From Porogramme epimiltina (Eukaryota > Basidiomycota > Agaricomycetes > Polyporales > Polyporaceae), in NCBI GenBank assembly GCA_900155495.1, contig FTLJ01000542.1, positions 1 through 63,527 of the forward strand: a DNA stretch of 63,527 nt, in the 5' to 3' direction. The position numbers were made by a program, and so were the translations under genes. The notes beneath the pieces were generated by a model. It was given only the letters and a program-made list of their open reading frames with translations, was not told the DNA's origin and made no database searches. Positions 46,467 through 56,471 of this stretch are shown one piece after another. Position 1 is the first letter of the stretch. The number at the start of each line of letters is the position of its first letter.

Positions 46467-49280
46467 GAAATAACATGTACTATAGCGGTCTCCTCGTCGG
46501 ACCTACAGTTTTTTGTTGGCTCGAGGTAGTACTCGTGCGTATCGAGAATATCAGTCGGTGCTTTCAACTTTGGGACTTCATCGCAGACCCGCTGGACATT
46601 ACGACACGACATGTCACTATGCTATGTTACTGTTGGCCACTTCGACATTATATTAGTCGCATACCTCCAGAGTTCTGCGTGGACAGTGTGGCGTGACAAG
46701 CCTGAGGCGACGGGCGCATCGGGAGCCCGACGGGAGGATAAAGAGGAACGCGGCATTGATGGGATCTTGGCTCTGGTCATCATGTGGCCACGATTGGTGA
46801 TCCCGAGGACGCCGATGACCGATCAATGATTTTCAGCCCCTTGACTCGACCCATTGGCCCATTGACCTGGGAAGCTTGACTGGTCAATGACCCCGTCAAT
46901 GACGACACTGTTCAGAATCCTGTCTAGCAACTGGGCTCGTTGGTCTCACTAGGCCCGGTCTCCCTTGTCTTCGCTTGACATATCCGTATCGTCCATATGG
47001 CCTGGAACACAGTCAGCATACGACCACTCGTTCGACCCTATCCTCGTGTCGTCGGGAGTCTGCCGCCACCGACAGTCTGCATGATGCATCACTCGACCAG
47101 CATTCCAACATGAACCCATCCGTCAGCCGATCCCGGGTATGTGTGCGAGAGGAACACAACGCGGTTGGTCCGCCGACATACTATGATACATAAGAAGGGC
47201 CGGCATCAGCAACACCTCGCCATACACCCTCGCAGATCATGTCCGAAACACCATTCACACTCTCGGTTTCCCAAGCCGACCTCGACCTCCTCCACCAAAA
47301 GCTTGCCCTTACTCGTCTCCCAGACGAGCTCGACGGCGCCGGATGGGACTACGGTACGCCCCTCGCGGATATCAAGAGACTCGTGGCCCGATGGAAGGAT
47401 GGGTTTGACTGGCGTGCGGCGGAGGCGAAGATCAACGAGCTGCCGATGTTCACGCGCGACATCGAGGTGGAGGGGTTCGGGGCGCTGAACATTCACTATG
47501 TGCATCAGCGGAGTGAGGTTGAAGGGGCGATTCCTCTGTTGTTCTGCCACGGATGTGAGTGTTTGTTCTCGCTTCTTTCGTTATACTGGGGAAGGGGAGG
47601 CCTAGGTCGGCTTGGGCGTTTGGCGTAGGACGGAGGTGTAGAATGCTTCGCCTACGGGAGTGTCGAGGCAAGCGGTTGACGATATTGCCCTATGCTTCCT
47701 TCCCCGCTGCATCTTCTTGTACTGACCGTGTTGTGGACTCACAGGGCCCGGCCACTTCCTCGAATCGCGAAAACTGCTCCCCCTTCTCACCCAGTCTTCC
47801 CCGGATCATCCAAGCTTCCATGTCGTCGCGCCGAGTCTGCCTGGCTTTGGGTTCTCCGAAGCACCCCACAAGCCGGGTTTCGCGGAGAACCAGTATCCGG
47901 AGGTGCGTTCCTGCATGCTATTACTATAGCTTGCGCGGACTGATCGTTTGTTCAGGTTCTGAACAAGCTGATGCTCTCGCTCGGATATGATGAATATGGT
48001 ATGTCCTGACTGTTTACAAGCCGGCCTCATGTCTGACTCGGATGTGATAGTATACCAGGGCGGAGACTGGGGCCATATTGTAAGTATCGATGTCATTCTC
48101 TCCGGCGAACTGCAAACGCCTGATAACGTGCCCTTCCTACAGCTCGGGATTCACGTGGTCAACAAACACGGGCATAAGCATGTCAAAGCCTTCCACAGTA
48201 ACATGCCTGCGTAAGTTCTTACACCTCAGCCACTGTCCCTTGTGTTATTGTTGACCAACCCCTATCGTTCAGCTATCGCGTCCCCTCCTTGCTCACACAC
48301 CCGCTCCTCTTCCTCGAACTCCTCACGGCCCCCATCAACACACCCCTGCGCACGCGCATCCAATCTACACTCGCATTCCGCAAACGCAACTTCGGATTCT
48401 TCCAAATACAGTCCACGAAGCCGCAGACGCTCGGGTACTCGCACGCAGACTCCCCTGTAGGCCTCCTCGCATGGATCTACGAGAAGCTCGCGAAGGGCGT
48501 CGACGGTTACGAGTGGACGGACGACGAGGGTGCGCTTCTTTGTCTCTCCGCTTCTCCTCCCTGGATGCGACTGACGTGCGCCGCCGTCAGTACTCGAGTG
48601 GATATCGATCTACTGGTTCTCGCGTGCAGGCCCCGCTGCCGCCGCGCGCATCTACTACGAGATGACACACGGGAACATGGAGGACGTATACGCAGGGACC
48701 AAGTGGACGTCTGTCCCCGTCGGCGTCTCGTTCTTCCCTAGGGAGCCGGTCAAGCTGCCTGACCAGTTCGTCTCCCTCGCCTCCTTCCATCGTGTGGTGC
48801 ATGTCGCTTACGTTTTTGGCATCTAGGTGGGCACACACGATCGGCAAGGTGGTCTTCCAGTCGCATCACGAGAAGGGCGGTCACTTCGCCGCGTTCGAGC
48901 AGCCCGATGCGCTTGCGGACGACCTCCGGAAGATGTTTGGCAAGGGCGGGCCTGCGTACGGCGTCGTGCCTGACAAGGACGGCTATGCCAAGTCGTCTTA
49001 GGCTGGAGATAGGTATGTTTGTTCTCAGATCGGCAGGTAATATGTAGTTACTGACTCGTCTGAAGGCGTATGGTGGTCTGTTCCTTTAGGTGTCTGTTCA
49101 GGTTACAGATATTGGTCATGTATACGTTTTGTTTTTGTGAGTTCCGCTCGGGGTTGGGTGCCGCTTTCATCGGCACTGATCGAGATTTCATAGATCGGGA
49201 ATATAACTATTGTTGCATCACCACAAAGGTCCGAGTCAAACCTGTCTTGGCATAAACACACTCCACGTTTACCCAGAATG
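46467..49280 (+). repeat. Segmental duplication, unit 2
   Basis: Direct copy of unit 1. Gene starts are 2916 nt apart, while the left ends of the units are only 2766 nt apart, so about 150 nt was gained in unit 2 (near 46740-46900) or lost in unit 1. The UTR after EH3 repeats that after EH2 (for example GGGTTGGGTGCCGCTTTCAT). Confidence 0.85.
47239..49001 (+). CDS. Epoxide hydrolase EH3 (alpha/beta hydrolase)
   Basis: Very close copy of EH2. Starts [20 protein letters not shown] at 47239; the EHN part differs from EH2 at only a few residues. Then come [20 protein letters not shown], the nucleophile motif QGGDWGHI (about 48055-48080), [40 protein letters not shown] (EH2 has KREFGYFQMQATKPQTLG), and [20 protein letters not shown] with the catalytic histidine (about 48866-48926). 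It ends [23 protein letters not shown] at 48999-49001. All exons and splice sites of EH2 are preserved, so both copies can be functional and differ mainly in the lid segment near 48380-48500. Confidence 0.85.
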
Positions 49281-50067
49281 TGAACAACTCACCGTGTGAG
49301 ACACACCACAGTGCCCTCCACCGGCCCGCGGATGGAGTGACCCGCCCACGCATCATACCGAATTACCACAGAGAGAGGACGTGCGCGCGAGTATCACGAA
49401 GTCTATACACCCTGCGTAGTTAGTTTCCTACGCTCTATGCTCAATGGTACTTGCACCTGGAAAGTGAAGTGAGGCGCGCCAATCGCTAAATTTGTGGTCG
49501 TGGGAACAAGATGAATTTAGAGGCGGCGTGGACGAGGATCGATGCCACTGCGCATTCTTCCGCTCTCCCAGCTCTGGTTTGCGAACGGCCACCGTAGAAC
49601 CCCCGCTGACAGGTTATGTTTGCTTTCAGGCGCAGCACTCGCCCGTGTTTCGACGGCCAGCTCAGTGACTCTATTGTAGCGGGCGTGGTGAGCGGCTCAC
49701 CACCTCCGCCACAATGAAGTCACTCACAGCACTAGAAGCGCGGCTACGCCTCCCAGCTCTGCATACCCCGCGTCAGCCGAGCGTGTCCCCCCGCCTCCCA
49801 CGCCTGCCTCGACATCTCTCGAGCCACCCCCGTGAATCCACACCCACATCAGGCCCCGGGCTCCCATGCACCCCGCGTCTCCCGCCTTCCCGTCTCCCCC
49901 TCCGCAGCTCCTGGGAAGAAACGACCCGCGCGCGTGCACACACGCCCTGCGGCATATAAGCATTTAGGCCGAGCCAGTCCCGCATACGCCAAGCCGTCTC
50001 CCCGCCCTCTTCACGACCCAGGAACGTCAACAGCACTTCGACGAACCGCACGAAAGCAACGAAAGCG
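49281..50067. other. Intergenic, border of the accessory region
   Basis: No gene supported. The stretch 49700-50030 is GC-rich with long ORFs on both strands and no protein-like pattern; it probably includes the promoter and leader of the b561 gene. Confidence 0.45.
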
Positions 50068-51028
50068 ATGTCGTTCAACCCGGCCACTCTCCCGCTCACC
50101 CCGTTCGAGGTCAAGGCGCGCGACCATGCGCATGTCATGTTCTTTGCGTACCTCGTCGGGCTCCCCATCGGCGCCTGGGCCGCACGCTACTTGCGCACCT
50201 TCACCAACTCGTACGTCGTCCTTTCTTCGCGGCTCCGCATCCCTGCTAGAATTGTTGCGCCCCATCTTTCTCTTTTATGATCTAAGATCATATTAATGCT
50301 AACATGATACTCCGCGACTGCAGATGGCTCTTACCCCATGCGATCGTGAACGGGCTCTTCGTCGGACCGCTCGTCATCGCGGGGTACGCCCTAGGGTTCC
50401 AGACGACAACAACGTCCGGCCTGCCGCACTTCACTGACCCGCACCAAGTACGCTCTCACTATACACCTCACTATTCCGTCGTTAACAAGCCGCCCAACCA
50501 CAGAAAGTCGGCTTAACCCTGTTCATCCTCTACCTCATCCAGGTCCTCCTGGGCATGTTCATCCACTGGATCAAAGTCCCCAAGCAATGGAACCACCTCC
50601 TCGGCCACCGTCCCCAGAACTTGCTGCACATCCTCATCGGCCTCACCATCCTCGTCCTTGCGTCCTGGCAGGTAACCGACCCCCGCTCTTGCTCCCATTG
50701 ACAGCACGTCGCTGACCCTCGCATCCCACAGACGCACTATGGCCTGTACACCGAGTGGGGCGTCGTCACCGGCAACCTCCACCCCGTCTCCGTCAACTGC
50801 AAGCGCTTCTGGCTCGCGTTCGTCGTGGTGCGTCTCCCGCCCATTCCCCGCCCATTCATGTCCACTGAACTCTTCCTCTCGCACGCGTCCGAACAGATCA
50901 CCTGGACGCTCTACCTCGGCGGCCTCGTCCTCCTCCCGCGGCAGATCAAGCAGGAGCGCGCCGCGCGCGCACCGAAGGACACCGACTCGAGCGAGGGCAA
51001 GGCCCCCATCGCACCGCGCGACGCCTGA
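50068..51028 (+). CDS. Cytochrome b561 domain membrane protein
   Basis: Four exons (50068-50208, about 50325-50447, about 50505-50670, about 50731-50828, and a last part from about 50907) join to a small hydrophobic protein. Hydrophobic helices with the b561 pattern: HAHVMFFAYLVGLPIGAWAA, LPHAIVNGLFVGPLVIAGYA, VGLTLFILYLIQVLLGMFIH, LLHILIGLTILVLASW and a last one near FWLAFVVALYLGGLVLLP. Histidines in the helices (ARDHAHV, LPHAIV, NLLHILIG, GNLHPVS) are candidate haem ligands. The family transfers electrons across a membrane, often with ascorbate or as ferric reductase; fungal members are mostly uncharacterised. There is no DOMON domain. The C-terminus is charged (KQERAARAPKDTDSSEGKAP). The start is set by MSFNPATLPLTPFEVKARDH. 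Neighbour of the convergent ACT protein. Confidence 0.75.
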
Positions 51029-51534
51029 GCGCCCGCGCCCTCCTCGCTCTCCCCGCGGGCCTTGCGGCGAGGGATGCGCAGCGCCCAGGATGGATGGTGC
51101 AGGACAGCGGACAGTGGACACAGCGCGGAAGCCGACATGCGTGGAAATGCGAGCGCTGCGATTGGCCAGGACCGAGGACAAGCAGCCACGGCGCCTTCTG
51201 TATACAGTTCCCCTCTCCCTTCTCCCTTCCCATGTACGATACGCCTCGCTACGCCTATTGCCCCGCCCGCTTCTCAGCCGCCGCTGGGAAGCCGCCCCGC
51301 TGCGTCCCGGCACCTCTCATTGCGTGCGTGCTCGCCTTATGGAACCCTGCTTCGGGCTGCGCTTGTCCCGCGTCGGGGCCCGGGCGAAGCAGGCTGCGCA
51401 GCGTGGATCTTGCTTGCGTGCGCACCGATCGTCCTGCCCTCCCCGGAACTTGCCTCGAGGCGGGGCGTGGCCTTCCCTCCGGCATTCAAGACGTGCGCGG
51501 GAAGGCTCCCCGTGGGGGCGTTCGAAAGGCCCGC
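51029..51534. other. Convergent 3' region
   Basis: Between the ends of the b561 gene (plus) and the ACT-domain gene (minus). GC-rich, open in several frames but without protein-like content. Must hold two terminators. Confidence 0.4.
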
Positions 51535-52185
51535 CTAGGCGTCGGATGGAGGAGGCACGCTCGTGTCGAACGACCACCCGTCCGCGCGGAGCGCTTCGAT
51601 AGCCTCCGCCACCTTGTCCTTCGGCACCAGAACGTAGTCCGTGTTCCTGTCCGCCCGCGCGGGTGAGCCGTGCGCCGTCGAGAAGCAGCGAGAAGGCGAG
51701 GGAGAGGACAAGCTGGGGGCCGGGCTCACCAGGTCGAGACGGCGAAGATCGGCACGCCCGCGCGCTTCAGGGGCATGCTCAGGTCGCACAGGATGCCCGT
51801 GAGGCCTGCCGATGCGCGCGCAGAGCACCGTTGAGCACGCTGCACGCCGCAAGCGGGAGGGGGGGAGGAGCGCAGAGCGCATACACGCACCTAAGTCCAT
51901 CGGGCCCGCGACCCTGATGCACCTCCACCGCGCCTCCTCCTTCCGCATATCCTTCCCGCCTTCCGTCCCTTCGTTCCCGTCGTGGGCGCACTCCCCGACG
52001 ATCGACCACTCTTCTGCGGCGCGCGTGATGGAGAGGAAGCGCGGGGGGGAGTCAGGATCTGGGGTGGCCGCGAGCGCGGCGAATACTTCTGTAGGCGGGG
52101 AGGCGGCCTGCTTGACAAAGAACGGCCGTGGAAGGAGCGAGAGGCGGAGGGAAGGGTGGGCGCGGGTTATGATTGGCGTAGCCAT
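51535..52185 (-). CDS. ACT-domain protein (ACT_7 / CASTOR-like)
   Basis: Three exons on the minus strand: 52185 to about 51893 (MATPIITRAHPSLRLSLLPR, then EEWSIVGECAHDG and WRCIRVAGPMDLG), about 51808-51731 (LTGILCDLSMPLKRAGVPIF, AVSTW), and about 51648-51535 (NTDYVLVPKDKVAEAIEALR, ADGWSF). The last two blocks are the hallmark of the ACT_7 type: G+L..l..pL..agipifaiSTy.tDyvLv....+.A...L...G. ACT domains bind amino acids; single-protein members such as this are thought to be small-molecule sensors. Its ligand cannot be read from sequence. Start 52185 is chosen because the sequence before it looks like leader, though the frame stays open to 52323. Confidence 0.8.
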   Translation of the reverse strand: MATPIITRAHPSLRLSLLPRPFFVKQAASPPTEVFAALAATPDPDSPPRFLSITRAAEEWSIVGECAHDGNEGTEGGKDMRKEEARWRCIRVAGPMDLGACMRSALLPPSRLRRAACSTVLCARIGRPHGHPVRPEHAPEARGRADLRRLDLVSPAPSLSSPSPSRCFSTAHGSPARADRNTDYVLVPKDKVAEAIEALRADGWSFDTSVPPPSDA

Positions 52186-52611
52186 CGTAGTTCTTGGTGG
52201 ATGCGTGAACGTGGCTGATAGTGTTGCGTGCGGGACTGTCTGGGGACGTCGGGGCGTGCTCTTGACGCTGCGTCCCCCCGGGACAGTCGCCTGCCGAGGT
52301 GCAGAGGGCCGGTCTTCTAGCACATTCTCCGCGGTTCGACTCGTTTATGTCATAACTAATAGCATCTTTGGGTGAGATTTGGAATATATGCATAGAAGAT
52401 TTGGAGACACACCTGTGCATCATGCATTGCTCTAGAGCTCTGTATGACTCGGCGCATTCTTTCGGGGCCGGGTGAGCAGTGAACGTCGAACAGAGGGCAC
52501 CCATACAGGAAGCAGCACAGTCATCGAAGCGCATCTATACCTCCATTAAAACATAGCGATGTGTCGTAAGATACCCCTAGTCCGTAAATCGCCTCGCCCA
52601 CAACCCAAGCC

Positions 52612-53784
52612 TCAGGCCTCGCTGTCGACCAACGTCTGCGCACCGCCAGGTAGCTTGACAGGCACGGGCACGCCCTCGTTCTCCGGCTGGTGGTCCTTCG
52701 AATGCGACGACTCGCCGAGCATGTGCCGTACGGTCGTCGACCTGAGGAGCTTCGCGTATCGTGGTTGCACGAATAGCGCGCTAGTACAGGGCCGTACCCG
52801 TTCAGTGGCATGATAGAGAGAGGGGAAGAGAGGGGGACGCACTCGGCTTCGACCAGGACCTTCCCGTTCATGTCCTCCACAGTGCCCTTTACGCGAGACT
52901 TGCGACCCTGGGCCTCCACCAGGCTGATCTTGAGGACGATGAACTGGTCTGCGCGGGTTGGGGCCTTGTAGTTGATATTGAGGTTCGCCGTTACGCCGAC
53001 CTTTTCGGGGAGGTTCAAGAGGGCCTAGCGGAATTATGTTAGTTTCTGGGAGGAGGGAAATGAGAAAAGCAAAGAAAATGGCGTGTGTATGCGTAGAGAT
53101 CCACGCGGGGGTAACCGGCGGCGACTGTATGCGCACGGGCGAGTCGCTCCGTGTCGGCACCTCTCCTCCAAGCCCTCGCCCAGACGAACAGCCCAAAGAG
53201 CGAACACTCACCACACGCGCCAAGCTCTCATCCAAGAGCGTCGCCAACAGCCCACCATGAATAACCCCCTCATGCCCACACAGCGCCCTCCCGACATGTA
53301 TAAACATCCAATTCTCCTTCGCGTCGTGCCTTGCGCGCACAAGCGGCGAGATCGCGATCTTCCCGGGGCCCTTGAGCGTGCCCGCCGTCAGGCTGTGCGC
53401 GCGGCGGTCCTCGGGCACGTTCAAATACGGCCGCGCCTCGTACCACTCGCCCGCGGCGCTCGCCGCGCGGTGCGCGCGCAGCGGCGCGAGCGCATCGAGC
53501 GCCGCCTCGAGCTCCGCCGCGTGCGCGAGCGCCGCGGGCGACTCGGGGTGCGGCGGCGGCGGGGCGGGGCGCGGGGAGAGGAGGTGCGCGAGCTCGGGCG
53601 GGTAGAGCGCGCCGACGTAGTAGGACACGCCCGAGAGCGCGGCGGCGCCCCCGACGAGGCGGGCGCGGCGCCAGAAGGCGGAGGGGGCGGAGGAGGGGGC
53701 GCCGCTGGGTGCTGACGTGGAGGCGCGGCGGGCGGAGGTGCGCGCTGCGCTGGCGAGCTGGCGGCGGAGGGGGGCGGAGAGCAT
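52612..53784 (-). CDS. Mitochondrial HotDog-fold thioesterase
   Basis: The N-terminus MLSAPLRRQLASAARTSARR is arginine/serine/alanine-rich and reads as a mitochondrial presequence, followed by a single hydrophobic stretch (LVGGAAALSGVSYYVGALYP). The catalytic HotDog domain has HEGVIHGGLLATLLDESLAR, the 4HBT/PaaI-type motif with H..GGxxAxLLDE, then after an intron (about 53228-53031) ALLNLPEKVGVTANLNINYK, DQFIVLKISLVEAQGRKSRV and GTVEDMNGKVLVEAE. A last exon (about 52778-52612) adds FVQPRYAKLLRS and a hydrophilic tail. Such proteins hydrolyse acyl-CoA thioesters (known family), and the FMP10-like fungal members are mitochondrial. Start 53784 is used because the ORF further up (to 54045) is leader-like. 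Stop TGA at 52614-52612. Confidence 0.85.
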   Translation of the reverse strand: MLSAPLRRQLASAARTSARRASTSAPSGAPSSAPSAFWRRARLVGGAAALSGVSYYVGALYPPELAHLLSPRPAPPPPHPESPAALAHAAELEAALDALAPLRAHRAASAAGEWYEARPYLNVPEDRRAHSLTAGTLKGPGKIAISPLVRARHDAKENWMFIHVGRALCGHEGVIHGGLLATLLDESLARVVSVRSLGCSSGRGLGGEVPTRSDSPVRIQSPPVTPAWISTHTHAIFFAFLISLLPETNIIPLGPLEPPRKGRRNGEPQYQLQGPNPRRPVHRPQDQPGGGPGSQVSRKGHCGGHEREGPGRSRVRPPLFPSLYHATERVRPCTSALFVQPRYAKLLRSTTVRHMLGESSHSKDHQPENEGVPVPVKLPGGAQTLVDSEA

Positions 53785-54196
53785 GGTGGTGGTGGTGGTA
53801 GGGGAGGAAGAGGTGCGGGGCCGGCTAGGTCGTCGTACGGTGCATGTCCGTCGCTGATCACGCTGGACGGTGTCTGCGCGGGGCCCCGGCGTCGCGCAAA
53901 CGGCAGGGAGCACGGAAAAGGGCGTCCGGGTAACAACCGGCCCGGGCCGAGATAAGTTTTGTCGCCGGAACACATTTTGGGAGCAAAACGGTGGCAGGTG
54001 GTGGCATCGCGCACGAGGGCAGAAGATGACGTCGACGTCTGCCACTCTTCGTGATGCGCTGCTAATCTGACGTGCTAGATCTAACCGGCCTCTAGACTTT
54101 CGGAAAGACGTCTATAGCGACGGGGGGTAACTACAGTATTATACACATTCTAAAAACCGTCCACTACGGGCGACGACAGTCCCTGCGGAGCACCGC

Positions 54197-55089
54197 TCAC
54201 TGCTTGCCAAAGACCTTGAGACGCTCGCCCTCGATGGGCGCGAACGTCTTCTCGCCCGCGGGCGCGGTCGGCTTGCCGAAGGGCAGCTGCGCGATGAGCG
54301 TCCACGAGTCGGGCAGGCCCCACGTCGACAGCACCTGCTGCGTGATGAGCGGGTTGTAGTGCTGCAGCGTCGCGCCGAGGCCCTCGTTCTCCAGCGCGGT
54401 CCACACCACGAACTGGAGGATGCCCTGTAGAATCGCCCCGCGCGTTAGAAACACACATAAGACGCGCGCGAAAAAGAGGGAGACGTACGGAGGCGTGCTG
54501 CGACCAGATGGGGAAGTTGTCCGCGTAGAGCGCGTACTGCTCCTGGAGGCCCTTGATCACCGTCTGGTCCTCGAAGAAGAGGACGGTGCCGTGGCCGGCC
54601 GCGAAGCAGCCGTTGACCTTGCCCTCGGTCGCGCCCCACTGCTCCGCGGGGACGATCGGCTTGAGCGTGTCGAGCACGATCTGCCAGAGCTTCTTGTGCT
54701 CCGCGCCAAGGAGGAGCACGGCCTGTCGTGCGAGCGCGGCGCGTGAGCGTGCGCATACAGCGAGCGCGGGAAGGGAAGGGAACACGTACGCGGCTGGACT
54801 GGGAGTTGAACGACGAGGGCGCGTGCTTGACCGCGGTCGCGACGATCTCCTCAATCTTCTCGTCGGGGATGGTCGACTCGGAGGAGATGGTGTAGATGGA
54901 GCGGCGCGCCTTGACGGCCTCGAAGAACGCAGCGGAGCCGGACATGGCGGTGGTGGGAGCGGGGGCGTCGGCGGGGGCGGGATTTGCGTGGGTGGAGGAG
55001 GAGCGCGAGGCGGACTTGGAGAGCTTGAGGGAGGCGAAGCGTTGGGGGAAGGAGATGGACGAGCGGAAGGCTTTATATACGGAGGCCAT
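54197..55089 (-). CDS. Nitroreductase-like oxidoreductase (HBN1/FRM2 type)
   Basis: FMN-dependent nitroreductase superfamily. After an N-terminal stretch rich in Ser, Lys and Arg (MASVYKAFRSSISFPQRFAS, possible mitochondrial targeting), the core begins SGSAAFFEAVKARRSIYTIS, then KIEEIVATAVKHAPSSFNSQ, SSR; a second exon AVLLLGAEHKKLWQIVLDTL, PAEQWGATEGKVNGCFAAGH, GTVLFFEDQTVIKGLQEQYA, FPIWSQHAS; a third exon GILQFVVWTALENEGLGATL, QHYNPLITQQVLSTWGLPDS, GERLKVFGKQ. ARRS at the start of the core is the flavin-phosphate-binding pattern. Introns lie at about 54789-54723 and 54490-54426. Fungal members act in stress and lipid signalling; the exact substrate is unknown. An internal start at MSGSAAFF (about 54945) would give a cytosolic form without the leader. 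Confidence 0.85.
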
Positions 55090-56471
55090 CGTGGCTGGGG
55101 TGGCTGGGGCGGATGATGGGTTATCGTGCGTTCGCGCTGCGCGTCCGGGGTAGAAATGGCGGCGCACGGCCGTCCAGACGGTTCGCGCCCCCCGCAGAAA
55201 CCTTCTCTCACGGACCCCGACCGTGCTCGCTGATTAAGCCCCACGTCAATTATCGAGGGTCTGTGGGAACCTCTTTCCCTCTTCGGCCGCCCCGCCAGGG
55301 ATATGCGATCTTCCAGCCACACAGCGAGACGTTCTGCCCATATCCGGACGCCCGCCGCGCTGGATGACCATTTCCCCTCGCGTCAGCCGCGTGGCCCTGA
55401 CTACTATCTGACCGAGCTTCCTCAAAGGGAGCCGACTATCGCCATGTTTGGTCCAAGAGTCTTGCGACCGCCGGTCGAGATCTGGCTATGCGGCTGCCTC
55501 AGTCCATTGCACGCGTGCTCAGAACTCGCGCAGATGGCGAATGGTCCGGCGCGAGGCAGCAACGGCGCATCCAGAGTCTTCGATGTATCGATGGCTTCTT
55601 GCGTCGGCGGCATTCCGCGTCCGACTGGTGAGGTCCACGGAATTCTCGAGAACGTAGCCTTTCCTCGTCTTCCGGGACACGAGACTCAATTGAGTTCCTG
55701 CCCCATTCAATGCCACCCGGCCATAGCCCGCAAGCATTCCGATGCGACCACGGCGTTGCCCGGTGTGGCGCCCATGTACGTGTTTCTGGGCCACCGAGGC
55801 TGTAGAGCTACAAGGTTTGCGTCCGTCGACTGGTCCACTTGCGCCTCATAGCCGAGAGATGTCTCAAACCTTGTACGTATAGCACCATACATGCACTGCG
55901 TGGCGTAACAGAGAACCCTTGGGGCGGAGATAGGGGCTGACCAAATATTGCGTACGCTCTTTGACCATCCTGACATGCTCCTGTCAATTATGAAGGTGCT
56001 AGCTGTGGACCCTGAGTAGTAGTCATGGCTTTTACACGGGTGGTCGACGATGAGTAAGTACCCCGAAGGAGGAGTTATCGCGTCCGTCCATCATGTTGAC
56101 GGCAGTATGTCCGATTTCGCGAGTTGTGCCACAAAACCTTCTTTTTGAACAAATACATCGCATGTTCTATTACAGCGACAGGTTCACTTCATAAATGTGG
56201 CCCAAGCAGGCGCAGGAGCGTGTAGTGGTGGATGACGGTAAGCATTTCGACGGGCGTCCGAGATGCGCCTCTCGGATGTGATCTAATCTTATCAGCGCTT
56301 TGCCGAAAACGGCACATCGCCAGCGAGCGAGTCAGTCGCATCGCCACGCGGAATTCCATCGTCTTTCTTCCACACTCAACACACACATATTCAAAGTCGG
56401 AGTTGGTACGACCCCACTCGGTCGAATTTGCTTTAGTATTAACGAAATCGGAGCTGCTACAGATAATCTAT
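55090..56471. other. Intergenic, no gene seen
   Basis: About 1.4 kb. ORFs on both strands up to roughly 180 codons exist (for example 55303-55851 plus) but show no conserved motif, no convincing splicing and mutually overlapping frames. It must include two promoters (nitroreductase minus, F-box protein A plus). Confidence 0.4.

Noticed and set aside
49714..50296. Overlapping plus and minus ORFs before the b561 gene
   Set aside because: Proline/arginine-rich by composition; the b561 start at 50068 and its spliced frame explain the coding signal.
53083..53715. Plus-strand ORF of 210 codons opposite the thioesterase
   Set aside because: Arg-rich shadow of the well-supported minus-strand mitochondrial thioesterase.
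55303..55851. Plus-strand ORF of 182 codons in the 55 kb intergenic region
   Set aside because: No motif, overlaps competing minus-strand ORFs of similar length, and lacks hydrophobic or repeat structure.
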